From contig CAJJDO010000003.1 of NCBI GenBank assembly GCA_905183005.1, forward strand, positions 952,659 to 1,016,658: a stretch of DNA of 64,000 bases, given 5' to 3'. The notes below the pieces were generated by a model. The model made no database searches. It was not told the origin of the DNA and saw only the letters and a program-made list of their open reading frames with translations. The stretch is from Paramecium pentaurelia (taxonomy: Eukaryota > Ciliophora > Oligohymenophorea > Peniculida > Parameciidae). The position numbers and the translations under genes were made by a program. Shown piece by piece: positions 47,086 through 57,972 of the stretch. Within the stretch, counting starts at the first letter, position 1. Every line of letters starts with the position of its first letter.

Positions 47086-48698
47086 ATGAACAGACAAGAA
47101 ATAATGAACATGAAACCAGAAAAGAAAATATCAAATTATGGTTTCAGTCTAAAGGCAATTCTTGGTAAAGGCTCTTATGGAACTGTCTACTTTGGTAGAG
47201 AAATGAATACTTGTATAATATATTCTAATAAAAAATAGAACTTCCAGTTGCTCTAAAGGTCATTGATCATTCCAAAACTCAAAACTATACCTAATTATAT
47301 TCATCACTCCATAAGGAAATAGAAATTATGAAAAAATTAAAGCATTCCAACATTGTTGAATTATATGAAGTATATTCTACACCAAATAACACATATTTGG
47401 TATAAGAATATTGTAATGGACCTGATTTAAAATAGTATTTATAAGAAAAAAAGATATTGGAAGAAGATCAAGCTATTAAAATGATTAAATAAATAGCAAA
47501 TGGACTAAAAGAAATAGTTAGCAATAATTTTATACATCGAGATCTTAAACCAGCTAACATTTTGATGCATGATGGTTAATGTAAAATAGGAGATTTTGGA
47601 TTTTCAAGACCATTACCATCAGAATGTGTGATGGAATCTTTAGTAGGAACTCCTCTCTATATGGCACCTTAAATCTTAACAAAATAATAATATACTTCAA
47701 AATGTGATGTATGGTCATTAGGACTAATATTTTATGAAATGTTATTTGGTACTCTACCATGGATGGCCACAAACTATATGGAGTTGATTTATAGAATTAA
47801 TAACTGCAAATTGACATTCCCAAAAAATAATAAAATCTCAAAAGAATCTCTCAGCTTTATTCAAGGATGTTTACATAAAGATGAAGTTTAAAGATTTAGT
47901 TGGAATGAAGTCTTTCTACATCCTTTAATTAAACCATAAATGAAAATTCCCATAGATCCAGGATTTAATGAAATCTTTAGTCCAAAATTTTCAACTCATA
48001 GACAAAATTAATCTAATGATAAATCTGCTCTACCAACTCTTAGAGAAAGAAGTTGTTCTGGAAAGAATCCACAAAATAAACTTATTGAATATAAGAGTGA
48101 AATTAAAATAGAATAAAAATAAGAACCACCTCCTGCAAGTTCTAGTTAATAATCAACTGAAGGAGAAGAAAATACAAAAGTAGGAAAGTACTATCTACCT
48201 AAATAATAAGACAAATTAAGAAGGACAAGATCATAATTTGAGAATATTAAACCTAATTAAACTGAAATTAATCCTAAAAGGTAGATCTAATAACCTTTAC
48301 CATCTAATGGGAATCTAATTAAATAGGCATTTCCAAGTAAAAAACGTAATCTTTTCGATTTATTTAAAAAAAACAATGTTTGCAAATTGAAGTCAAATTC
48401 TGAAGTGATTATTTAATTGCTAGACCTAATTGCATCATTAGAAAAAGAAGTAAAAAATTAAGATATGGATTTGGAAGCCTTCCTTAATAAAGAAAGAACT
48501 GCAATTACTAATGGACACTAAAATTAAGCTATAAGAATTAAAATTGCTTAATAATATCTTAATAAACTTGAAGGTCGCAAGAAAAGGAAATTAGAAACCT
48601 TTATTACATTATTACAAAAAGATCTAGAAAATGAAGAAAGCCCTTTTAATTAACCAATATAAAATAATGTAGCATCACCATTATAGTTTCAATCTTGA
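47086..48698 (+). CDS. Ser/Thr protein kinase, ULK type (copy B)
   Basis: Start at ATG 47086 (MNRQEIMNMKPEKKISNYG). One intron, 47213-47238 (26 nt). The kinase domain: GKGSYGTVYFGRE, VALKVIDHS, FIHRDLKPANILM, IGDFGFSRP, GTPLYMAPQIL and CDVWSLGLIFYEMLFG. A Ser/Pro/Gln-rich linker and a helical C-terminal domain (VIIQLLDLIASLEKEVKNQ, NLNKLEGRKKRKLE) follow, ending at TGA 48696-48698 (528 aa). Domain order, catalytic-loop wording and tail match the kinase at 24037-25963, but the intron is at a different place (after the G-loop), so the split is not recent. The kinase call is certain; ULK is probable. Confidence 0.89.
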
Positions 48699-49443
48699 AT
48701 CAAATTTGATTTAATTAACTACATATTATATTATTATATACTTCTTTAATATAGAAATTATTCATTTTTCTAGTAAAGTAAAAGATCTCATCATTTTATT
48801 TTATTCTAATAATAATACTAGACTGAGAATAGCAAACAATTTCTATCTTTAAATAATTTATATTAGAATAATGCCTATTCTATTCTATTTTTGTAAAGGA
48901 AAAGTTAAAATAAAAAGAAATAATTGAAAAAATTATGAAATAATCCTTCAAGTATGTCTTGAATATCATAAAATTTATAATTTATCAATTTAATTTAGAA
49001 ACACATAATCAAAAATAATTTAAATTGTATTTAAAAACAATAATAAGGAGAGGATTGAAAAATTATAAATAAAAAAGTTAATTTGGAACAAATAGATAAA
49101 AGTTTCAATAATGGTAACATTGATAAATGTTTTAATCGAACTGGATCCTTTAAATAAAAATTTGGAAAATGTGTATTAATACTAAAAAATTATAATTAAT
49201 AGAATTTTTACTTATTTCAATTTGAAATTACATTTCATAATAATCTAAATTTTAGAAAGGGTGAATAAAATGATATTTTGATTATTTTGAATAGGAATCT
49301 TAAAATTTATTAAGAAATTTAAAAGTTTATTATAAAATAAAAATAATTGCAATTAAGTTAGAAAGTGATTAGAGAGTATTAGTGTGAACAATTATTAAAT
49401 TCCTTTTTTATTATTAATATAATATAATATATTTAAATTGGAA
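48699..49443. other. AT-rich gap, possible coding relic
   Basis: A 745-bp spacer between two plus-strand genes. A long TGA-free frame runs through about 49085-49440, with protein-like stretches (LEQIDKSFNNGNIDKCFNR, RTGSFKQKFGKCVLILKN) but no start codon, and it merges into the ASF1 5' end. Another frame (MKQSFKYVLNIIKFIIYQF) begins near 48926. This may be a decayed gene or chance; I see no structured RNA. Confidence 0.35.
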
Positions 49444-50090
49444 ATGGCGCTTGTCGAAGTAACAAACATAATCTTTGAAAATGAATTGGCTTTGTTCTAA
49501 ACTCCCATATCTATGCAAATAACCTTTGAAGTTCTTAATGATTTAACTGATGAAATAGAATGGAAGTAAGAAATTAAAATTAATTCAGTTTAATTTATAT
49601 TGGATCTCCGTTGAGTGAGAAATTTGACTAAGTCTTAGATAATTTTAGTATGGGTCCATTGTAAAGAGGAGTAATGTAGTTCACAATAACCAGTCAACCT
49701 CCTAATTACTAATTAATACCATCAAAGGAAGATTTGTTTAGTGTATCCGCCTTAATATTGACCGCCAAATATAGGTAAAAGGAATTTTTTAGAGTTGGTT
49801 ATTATGTCTATAATAATTATACAGAGGCAGAATTGATTGAAAATGAGCCATAAGTAGTATTAATAGATAGAGTTTATCGATAAATAATGGGAAGTAATCC
49901 TCGAATAACAAAATTTCCTATAGATTGGGAAGGATAATTAACCTAACTTTATGTTCCACCAACCAATTAATAGTTTATGTTTGAGTCTTTGATTCAACAA
50001 TAGTAAGGTGGAGTTGGAATGCAAACAGAGTAAAATGAGCAAGTTTAATAAGGATAATAGAGCAGCACATTCACACAAAATTTATTTTGA
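49444..50090 (+). CDS. ASF1: Histone chaperone ASF1
   Basis: Histone H3-H4 chaperone acting in replication-coupled nucleosome assembly. Start at ATG 49444: MALVEVTNIIFENELALFQT then FEVLNDLTDEIEW. One 23-nt intron (49566-49588, ends TTCAG) joins W-N to LIYIGSPLSEKFDQVLDNF. The rest of the immunoglobulin-like core matches ASF1: QPPNYQLIPSKEDLFSVSA, YRQKEFFRVGYYVYNNYTE, VYRQIMGSNPRITKFPIDW. The conserved IEW, FxRVGYYV and NPRxTxF blocks are all present. A ~50-residue Gln-rich tail follows to TGA 50088-50090 (207 aa), where ASF1 proteins usually have an acidic or phosphorylated tail; here it is Gln-rich. Its known kinase, TLK, is encoded at 7.8-9.8 kb. Confidence 0.95.
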
Positions 50091-50134
50091 ATGTTTAATT
50101 ATTTGTTATAATCATAAAAATATTGAGATAATTA

Positions 50135-50517
50135 ATGATTGCAGGATATTTGTAAAATAAACTAATTGCACAATCTAGTATTTAGGAAGTGCATGGAACA
50201 GATATGTTAGCCACTTAAGGTATTTTAGGATTTATATTTAATATAGATCGAAGAACTTCTAAAATCTATATGGGTGGATAATCTCATTAGTAAATGAATC
50301 CATTAGATTTGGTTTATATTAGTAGTGCATTACCTCAACTTTACCTATAGCAAAACGTAGATCCAAAATTATAGAATCTTTTAAATACAAATTATTAATA
50401 GTAAATATCCTAATTGGCTAGTCCTCCAAATATTGAATTAATTAATTAGATTAAGGTAAATTTATATCAATATTTTAGGAATAAGCTAGAGTTGTGAGAA
50501 TGCATTATTAAGCTTGA
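50135..50517 (+). CDS. Hypothetical protein, 119 aa
   Basis: Start at ATG 50135 (MIAGYLQNKLIAQSSIQEV), only 44 bp after the ASF1 stop. One 23-nt intron (50456-50478) near the 3' end joins IELINQIK to EQARVVRMHYQA before TGA 50515-50517. The central sequence LGFIFNIDRRTSKIYMGGQ is beta-like; the rest is Gln/Asn/Leu-rich. No domain is recognised. The intron with correct ends and the compact placement between genes support real coding. Confidence 0.6.
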
Positions 50518-50577
50518 TTAATTGGTGATAAATGATAATATATAAATATATATAAATATTTTAAATTATAATACAAA

Positions 50578-52112
50578 ATGGATTCTGAAATACCTGAGAG
50601 TTACAGTAAGGATGAGATAGTCTGGGCAAAAATAAGAGGATGTAAGTGGTATATATTATTTGAGACCCCTGGTGGCCTGGAATTATAGCTGAAGTGATAA
50701 AAGATAAATAGTCATCGGAACCTACTAAATATCTTGTAAATTTCATTGGAGATAACTCACAGTATGATTAACCTTTGAATAGAAGTTCCACATTACCTTT
50801 TTAAAGTCTTGCCAAATATTAGGAGAAGTATGAGGAAATAGTTTAAAAAATAAAGACTAAGCAACATAAAGATTCAGTAACAGCAGCAGATTAGATTTTG
50901 AAAGGATAGTCAACATATGAAAGTATTTAAATTTTGATATTAGTTGAATCAAAAAAAATATCTAAGAAAAAGAATTTCACCAAAACAGTCAGTAAAAAAA
51001 AGAGAACAAGATCTTCTTCAAGTGAGGAACAAAGTGGAATTTATGGATCATCTAGAAAATCTAAAATGGATTCAGAAGATAGCACAAAACCTGATAATTT
51101 TAGTTCAGAGATTTAAGAGTTATTGAAATTGATGACTGAAACTAAATTGAATCCACTTTAAATAGAAACTAAAATATCAAGTGTATAATAAATAATTAAA
51201 AATAATAGCTTATTCAAATTGTAGATTTAGATAGACCTGACATAATGGAAATTTTATAAGGTCCAAATGGAAAATTGTTAATGGAAATACAAGCAAGATT
51301 AACAGATAAAAAGAATCTTTCTTAAGCTTAAGTAGATTTTACACAATTCCTTGAGAAATTAAAATCAATCGTATTGAGAACGGTAATACAGAAATGAAAA
51401 ATCTAGTTTTTTATAGTATTTTGACCCAACCGAAATCATCCAGTAATTACATTAAGTATCAGGTTAAAAAAAGATCACCTAAAAATTATTAGAAAAGTTG
51501 TAAAATTAACCTAATTTCATTTTGGATTGTATAAAATAAAATAATAAAATAAATAGCTGAAGATGATAGTGAGGATTCAGATTCTGGAGAAAGTGATGGA
51601 GAAAGCGAAGAGGATGAATCCAGTGAAGTATCTGTGAAAAAAGGAAAATATTAGAGATAGATTCCTATTACTAAACCTATAATAAGAAAAAAAATTACAT
51701 AAAATTAATCACCTAAAAAACTTAGAAAACAAAGTTAAGATGTTCCCAATCCTTTATAAAAAAACAAGGTTGTTTAAAAAATATCTGAAACTATTTCTGA
51801 ATATACTGATTAAATTATTCCAAAAAGAATAAGTGAAGATATTGAAAGTAGGATTAGATCATGTGATTCAAATATGGGATTTGTATATAAAAAAAAATAT
51901 CGTACAATTCTCGAAAATATTAAAGTATGAATGTTTATTCATTTTAGAAATCACCTAAATAAGAATTAATCAATTTTTTATAAAATAGTTCAAATTTGGA
52001 ATAGTTATGGAGTAAATAAAATTTTTATTTTCTAGATTATCTGAATGGTAATACATAGAGTATAAACCAGAGTGGTAATAAGTAAAATGATTATGAATAA
52101 TAATATTCATGA
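50578..52112 (+). CDS. PWWP-domain chromatin protein, ~459 aa
   Basis: Probable reader of methylated histone tails. Start at ATG 50578 (MDSEIPESYSKDEIVWAKI). Six introns: 50642-50664 (ends GAG), 50923-50943, 51183-51208, 51383-51416 (34 nt), 51529-51556 and 51925-51947. The first splice creates the PWWP domain: VWAKIRGYPWWPGIIAEVI, then KYLVNFIGDNSQYDQPL. After a basic Ser/Lys linker comes a helical domain of ~130 residues (LLKLMTETKLNPLQIETK, MEIQARLTDKKNLSQAQVD, DPTEIIQQLHQVSGQKKI), then acidic SEDDSEDSDSGESDGESEE and a basic stretch. PWWP plus a downstream helical domain recalls LEDGF/HDGF-type proteins, but the helical part is not clearly their IBD. The stop is TGA 52110-52112. Confidence 0.8.
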
Positions 52113-52189
52113 ATATGTTCAACTAATATTATTCAAAAATTGGTATTTTTTCTGATAATTAATTTAAATTCAAATATTATCTCAACTTC

Positions 52190-53420
52190 ATGGATATTTA
52201 TTAACTATTAAGTTTTGATGGATTCAATAACACTTTGGAGATCATTCTTAACAAATTAGCCTGTTAGAAGTTGCAATAAATACAAAACAATCTAAATATT
52301 ATTTGCATTATTGGATCTCAAAAATCAGGCAAAAGTTGGTTATTGAATAAGTTGTTTATGCAGGGTTAAGGTTTTCAATCTAGCACCAAAGTAACTATCA
52401 TAATAAACTCAAGGGATTCTATTTTACATATGATGGTTAATTGATTATAGATACAGAAGGTTTGGGTTGTGGTGATTAAAGAAAAGACATACAAATAATC
52501 TTACTTGCTTCTCTATTATCAAGTGTAGTAATCTACTGTGGTAATAATTAATCATTATAATTTCTTAGGTTATTCAGTTGAAGATTTTGAACTATTGATT
52601 AATCTAGAAGATTATGAAGACTTTCTACCTCCTTTTATTTGGGTTTTAAGAGATATACAAAATAAAGATGCTCTTTAGCCTAAGGAATTACTTGAAAGAT
52701 AGTTTAAATCATAAAATAGAGTGAAGAAACATCTACTTAAATTATTTTCAGATTGTGTTACAATACCATCATCAAGTGAAAGTATTGAGTTTATAGATTC
52801 AATGGCATTATTAAGGAGAAAAGTTCTTAATTATGCAAAACCAAAGAAAATTTATTAAAATATCTATTTGAATGGTCCACTTTTAGTTGATATGATTTAA
52901 ATGGTAGTTTCTAAATTCAATAGCAATTAAACTGTTGATTTAAGATAAATAACTGAAACAATTGTAGATAGATAATCTACAGTATTATTGAATGAAGCAT
53001 TTAAAAAATATGAATTATCAATTACATAACTAAAATTGCCAACATGTTCTTTTGAAGAATTAAAAAATCATCATAAGGATTCAGAACTTAAGGCTTTGGA
53101 ATATTTGAAATCTAAAATTAATGATAAAGATTTAAATGATGATTTACATTAAATGTGTAAAGAAACATTTAAAGAAATTTGTAAAAGAAATGAATAAGAA
53201 GCAACTAATTTATGCAATTAATTTATCAATTAAGAATTTTAAACTTTATAAAAAAGATTAACAGAATATCGAAGTATTTTAGAATTTGAGAGAGATATCA
53301 AATTATTTTATTAATTTTTATTAGAACATGGACCAAAAACTGTATTAAAATAATAAGTTTATTAAGAATTTTATAATAAAATGATGACAGAAGGTACAAA
53401 TATGTTCATTAAATAATAAA

Positions 53421-53453
<33 letters not shown>

Positions 53454-56400
53454 CTCTTTAAATCAAGAATGAAAATATTACTACAGAAAAAGATAAAACT
53501 ATTAATGAACTAATTTGTAAAGTTAAAGAATAAGAAAATAAAATTTATTCATAATAATCATAAATTAAATTATTAGAGGAATAATTATTTTCTTCAGATA
53601 AATAATTAGAAATTTTATAAGCTGAATTAATTAAATAAAAAGAACTACATTAATAACAATTTAAATAATTTGAAAGAAATCTTTATTTAAAAGAATCAGA
53701 ATTTAATAAAATGAAAGCACTTAATGAATAAAAAATTTAACATCTATCAAAATAATTAGAACAAAGTTAAAGAAAAGAAACATAAATGGATTCATCATTT
53801 CTTTCAACTAAATCAGAGTATACTATTTAAATTAGAGATGTTTAATCAAAATATGAATAAATGATTACTTAATTATAAGAGAGATTATTAGCATAAACTG
53901 ATAAAACTTAATAACTACAAGATTAATTAAATAATTTAGAATAATAAAATACTTAAGCTTAATTTAAATTATAAAGTAAAGAAAATAAAATATATGAATA
54001 TTAATAATAAATCTAACTATTGAAGAATTCAGTAGTTTAATTGCCTTAAATTGATAATTCAAATAATGAAGAAAATGAAAAATAAATTGAAAGATTGAAA
54101 GAGATTATTGAATCTTAAGAAACATAATTGAAAGAAAAGACATCATAATTAATATAATTAAAATCTAGTTTAGAAAGAGAATAAGCATTAATTGCTCAAG
54201 AGAAATAGTTTTTAGAAATATAACTAAAAGATCTTACTGAATAATTAAAACTTGAAAAAAAGAATCATGAATAAACATTAAGTTTATTTGAAAGTTAAAA
54301 TGATGTTAATAAAAGTTAAGTATTTTCAAAATAATATATGGAAATGAAAGATATGCATTTAAATGAAATGAAATAATTAGAATAAGAATTTGAAATATAA
54401 AGAAGAAAAATGTAATAATAAATTGAATATTTGAATACAGAATTAAATAAAACTGAAAGTTAATTATTATATCAATAAAATGATTTTACAAGAGAATTAT
54501 AGTAAACTAAGACTTAGATTCTTAATTATGAAGATAACATTTAAAGATTGAATAGAGAATTTTAATTATTAGAATAATAAAAGACAAGAATTTAAAGAGA
54601 ATTAGAAGAAAAATTGATTGTAAAAACAAAGAATCATTAATAAGAAATTGAGGAATTAAAAAGATAAAATATAAATGAATATCGATTATTATAGAATAAA
54701 AATGAAGAACAAATAGCGTAATTGAGATTAATGTATGATTAAGAGAGATAAAAAATTGAATAAAAATTTATGGAAGATAGAAAGACTATGGAAGAAAAAT
54801 ATAATTAAATGGTTGAAGAATTAGAAAACCAATATGATAATAATTAAGATGAAGAAATTAAGAAATTATAGAAAAAGTTAAAATAAAATGATATATAATT
54901 ACAACAATTATCATAACATTGGTAAAATGAAAATGATTTGAAATAAAAATAAATATTATCTTTAGAATAAGTTAACAATTCTTTGAAAATATCTATTCAA
55001 TAATTTTAGGATGATTAATTGAATTTATAAAAATAATTGCAAGATTTACAATAAATCAATTAAATAAAAGAAGAAGAATTAAATACATTAAAATAATAAG
55101 GATAATATGATTCATTAAATAATAATAAATAAGATTAAATAGAAAAGATTAAATAGAATAATTCTTAAGAAAAATAAAAACTCACAGAATAAATTATAGA
55201 ATTAAAAAAATAACTAGAAGATTCATAAGATGAAAGTATTAAAATGAAAGTTGAATATGAAAAATAATTGGCTTTAATTACTTAAGAAAATGAATTCAAT
55301 TTACATAAATTAGAATAATTATAAAATCAATTATAAAGTTATGAATCAAAAAACTTTACATAATTAATTAAAATTGAAAGTAATGTAGCTTAATTAACAC
55401 TAGAAACAGATCTTAAAGAATAATAATAAAAATATGAAAAATTAAGATAATAATATAAAGAATAAGAAATTAATAATAATAAAATTGTTATTGATTTATA
55501 ACAATAAGTTGAATAATTAAAAACATAATTATAAGAAGAATAAAATAATTAACAATAAAAAAATACTAATCTTCCAGTTCCATAAAATATTGTATCATCA
55601 AATACTTAACTCAATACTTAATTAAAATAATAAAATGAAAATTTGTAAAATGAATTATAAGAATTGAAATCATTACATGAAAGAGATACCTTACTATGGG
55701 AAGGCAAATTCAAATTCTTGTAATAATAAAAAGATTAATCAAAATAAGATTTATAAGAAGCAATGAGAAAGTTTGAATTCACTATTAATCATCTTTAAAA
55801 AGCTAGATAATAAGATTTAGAAGAGGAGAGTAATTCTATATCTGAAATGTTAGTAACATTAGAAAAAAAGTATTAATTGTAAGTTTTAGATCTTACAGAG
55901 CATCATTAAGCAATTGTTAATGAATATGCAATGAAGATTGAATAATTACAAAAAGAATTAACATTAATTAATATGTCAAATTAAAATTATCATAAAGGTG
56001 ATTTTAGTGATATTTCTTCACTTTATGAAAATTAGATTGAATAAATTAAATTATAATATGAAACTAAAATTGAAGAATTATACTTAAATCATACTGAGGA
56101 AAGGTAGATTTGGAGAGCTAAATTAAGTGAAGCAGAAGAAAAATTAAAAGATGCTGAAATTAGAAGATCTAATATGGTATTTGAACATGAAAAAGAAAGG
56201 GCTAAATGGAACATTGAAAAGGATGAATTGAAATATTAGAAAAGTGATTTATAAGAATAATGTTAGAATTTAGAATAATAAAAAAATAAATCTGATAAAA
56301 AGAATAAAAAAGTTGGTACTATTAGAACAAGATTAAGTCCAAATAAATCTCCTGGTAATTGTTTTATTAATATTTTAGGAACATTTTCTAATGCTTCTAA

Positions 56401-56527
56401 ATTAGGATAGTCCTTTGATACTTTCTAATAAGCAAGTATGGAATTACCAGAAGAAAATAAATCGATTCATTTGAATCCTGGGGAATCATTCGAAACCTAT
56501 TATTTAGCTTAAAAAAAGTTTGATTGA
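52190..56527 (+). CDS. GBP-like GTPase with very long coiled coil, ~1,428 aa
   Basis: Large GTPase of the guanylate-binding-protein/atlastin type. Start at ATG 52190 (MDIYQLLSFDGFNNTLEII). Introns: 52391-52413 (ends AAG), 52541-52568 and probably 56355-56378. The G domain is compact: P-loop GSQKSGKS (residues 42-49), switch II DTEG (80-83), and the GBP-style RD motif FIWVLRD (RD 137-138) in place of NKxD. A helical middle segment follows (IPSSSESIEFIDSMALLRR, LKSKINDKDLNDDLHQMC) as in GBPs. From about residue 390, after a Q10 run, it is a ~1,000-residue Gln/Glu/Lys coiled coil to TGA 56525-56527. Human GBPs are ~590 aa, so the coiled coil is a large addition. A role in membrane fusion or tethering is conceivable; not shown. 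Confidence 0.85.
53423..53452 (+). repeat. (TAA)10 encoding Gln10
   Basis: Ten consecutive TAA triplets, in frame in the GBP-like gene. They mark the junction between its GTPase/helical part and the coiled coil. Confidence 0.9.
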
Positions 56528-56550
56528 TAATTAATATAAATTTATTATTA

Positions 56551-57449
56551 ATGTTATTTGCTAAACAACAAGATTATAACCCTATTGAACAATATTAACC
56601 AACCTCGTTTACTTATGGTTCAGGCATTTATACACCATAAAAACCTAAGATTGTATACAATAATGGGATTATTAATTAACAACCCAGAACCAGAGCTGAA
56701 AGAGTACATTAATCAATTATACTAGGAATATCAAAAAGAAATAGAAATCAAATCTGCAGGACCTAGAATTTAATAGAACTGTAATCAATAAAATTATAAT
56801 CTAGATTCATAGAAAGATGATATGAAAAGTCTTTTGCATAGTCCAATGCCTGATACCACTCTTTTTCAGGCAGGTATGTTTATTATATGAAAAAAACAGA
56901 ACGAGATAGATTTGCAAAAGATTTCGCAGCCGAAGATAAATAACAAAGAGAAATGTAATACAAACTAAAATAATTATCCTACGAATCAAGGAGATTAGCA
57001 AATCTATAAAGAGATGGTATACTATGGTAGCGTAATGAAGAATATTTACTTAAAGTAAATTATTGGATTTATTATAATAGGATGAACAAAGAAGACAGTA
57101 TCATTCTGAACAATTTACAAGAGGCAAAAGAAACACAAATGGATTGGCTTATAATCCTATTACTTTGGAGTATGCCTAAAATGAGGCTGGTTAAGCATTA
57201 AAAAGATATGACGAATAGCATTAAGTGAGAAAATTTGTAAGAGCAAAAAATTTAGATACAAGAGCTAATTGTGGCTTTAATGTCTTAAGTGGTAATTTAA
57301 ATTAAAAGATAATAATAGGTTAGGAGAGACAGGGTGTTGATTATATAGTTCCAGATGAACTAAGACATGACTATCAATAAAGAGTCAGAGATTTATAAAA
57401 CTAATTAAATTTAAAACATTATGCCCTCTAATAATAAATATTTTAATGA
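56551..57449 (+). CDS. Putative ciliary protein, 274 aa
   Basis: Start at ATG 56551 (MLFAKQQDYNPIEQYQPTS). Introns at 56704-56725 (22 nt), 56874-56899 (26 nt, ends ACAG) and 57055-57080 (26 nt). The N-terminus has TYGSGIYTPQKPKIVYNNG, then a charged helical part (AERDRFAKDFAAEDKQQRE). The C-terminal part, NPITLEYAQNEAGQALKRY followed by NLDTRANCGFNVLSGN, looks the most conserved. The ANCGFN..TG-like block recalls small flagellar proteins of protists, but I cannot name the family. All three introns are required for one frame, ending at TGA 57447-57449. The adjoining dynactin p150 gene is on the same strand. Confidence 0.65.
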
Positions 57450-57972
57450 AAAAATATTATTTATTTATTATCTAATGTAAATATAATTTTAATAATTACT
57501 GTATTTAGAATTTCTAAATTTTACTTCAAAAGTTTATTTAATAAAATGATTTCAATAAATTTATTCTTTCAAAATTGAAGATTTAGATGTTAAATTATTA
57601 TTATGATAATTTTTTAATAGTCTAAAATTCATTATATTAAAAACAATAAAGAGGAAAGGATTAAGATTTTCAAAATAAAAATTAATTTTTAATAAGTTTA
57701 AATAATTCATAAGGAAAATATTAGAAGAGTTATATATTTTACAGATTATTTCTAAATAATTCATAGTTGAAATAAATATTATTAAGTATCTCATTACTTG
57801 ATCTAAAAATTTATACAAAAATATTTTATATTGAATATTATTCAAATTCAATTTAACTTTTGATCATTCATAGAAGAATATAGAAGTAAGCTCAAAATTT
57901 CCAAATTTGAAGAGTGAATTTTAAAGCAATTAAGTGTTTTTTTATATAATAATTGTTATATTAATTAATAAA
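57450..57972. other. AT-rich intergenic region
   Basis: A 523-bp gap upstream of dynactin. A minus-strand frame at about 57561-57851 happens to lack TAA, TAG and TGA for 96 codons. It contains no Gln codons of the ciliate type and no domain, so I treat it as non-coding. The promoter of the dynactin gene is presumably here. Confidence 0.45.

Noticed and set aside
57561..57851. Minus-strand frame of 96 codons without any TAA, TAG or TGA
   Set aside because: No domain and no TAA/TAG Gln codons, although real genes here are full of them. Its composition is like the surrounding AT-rich spacer.
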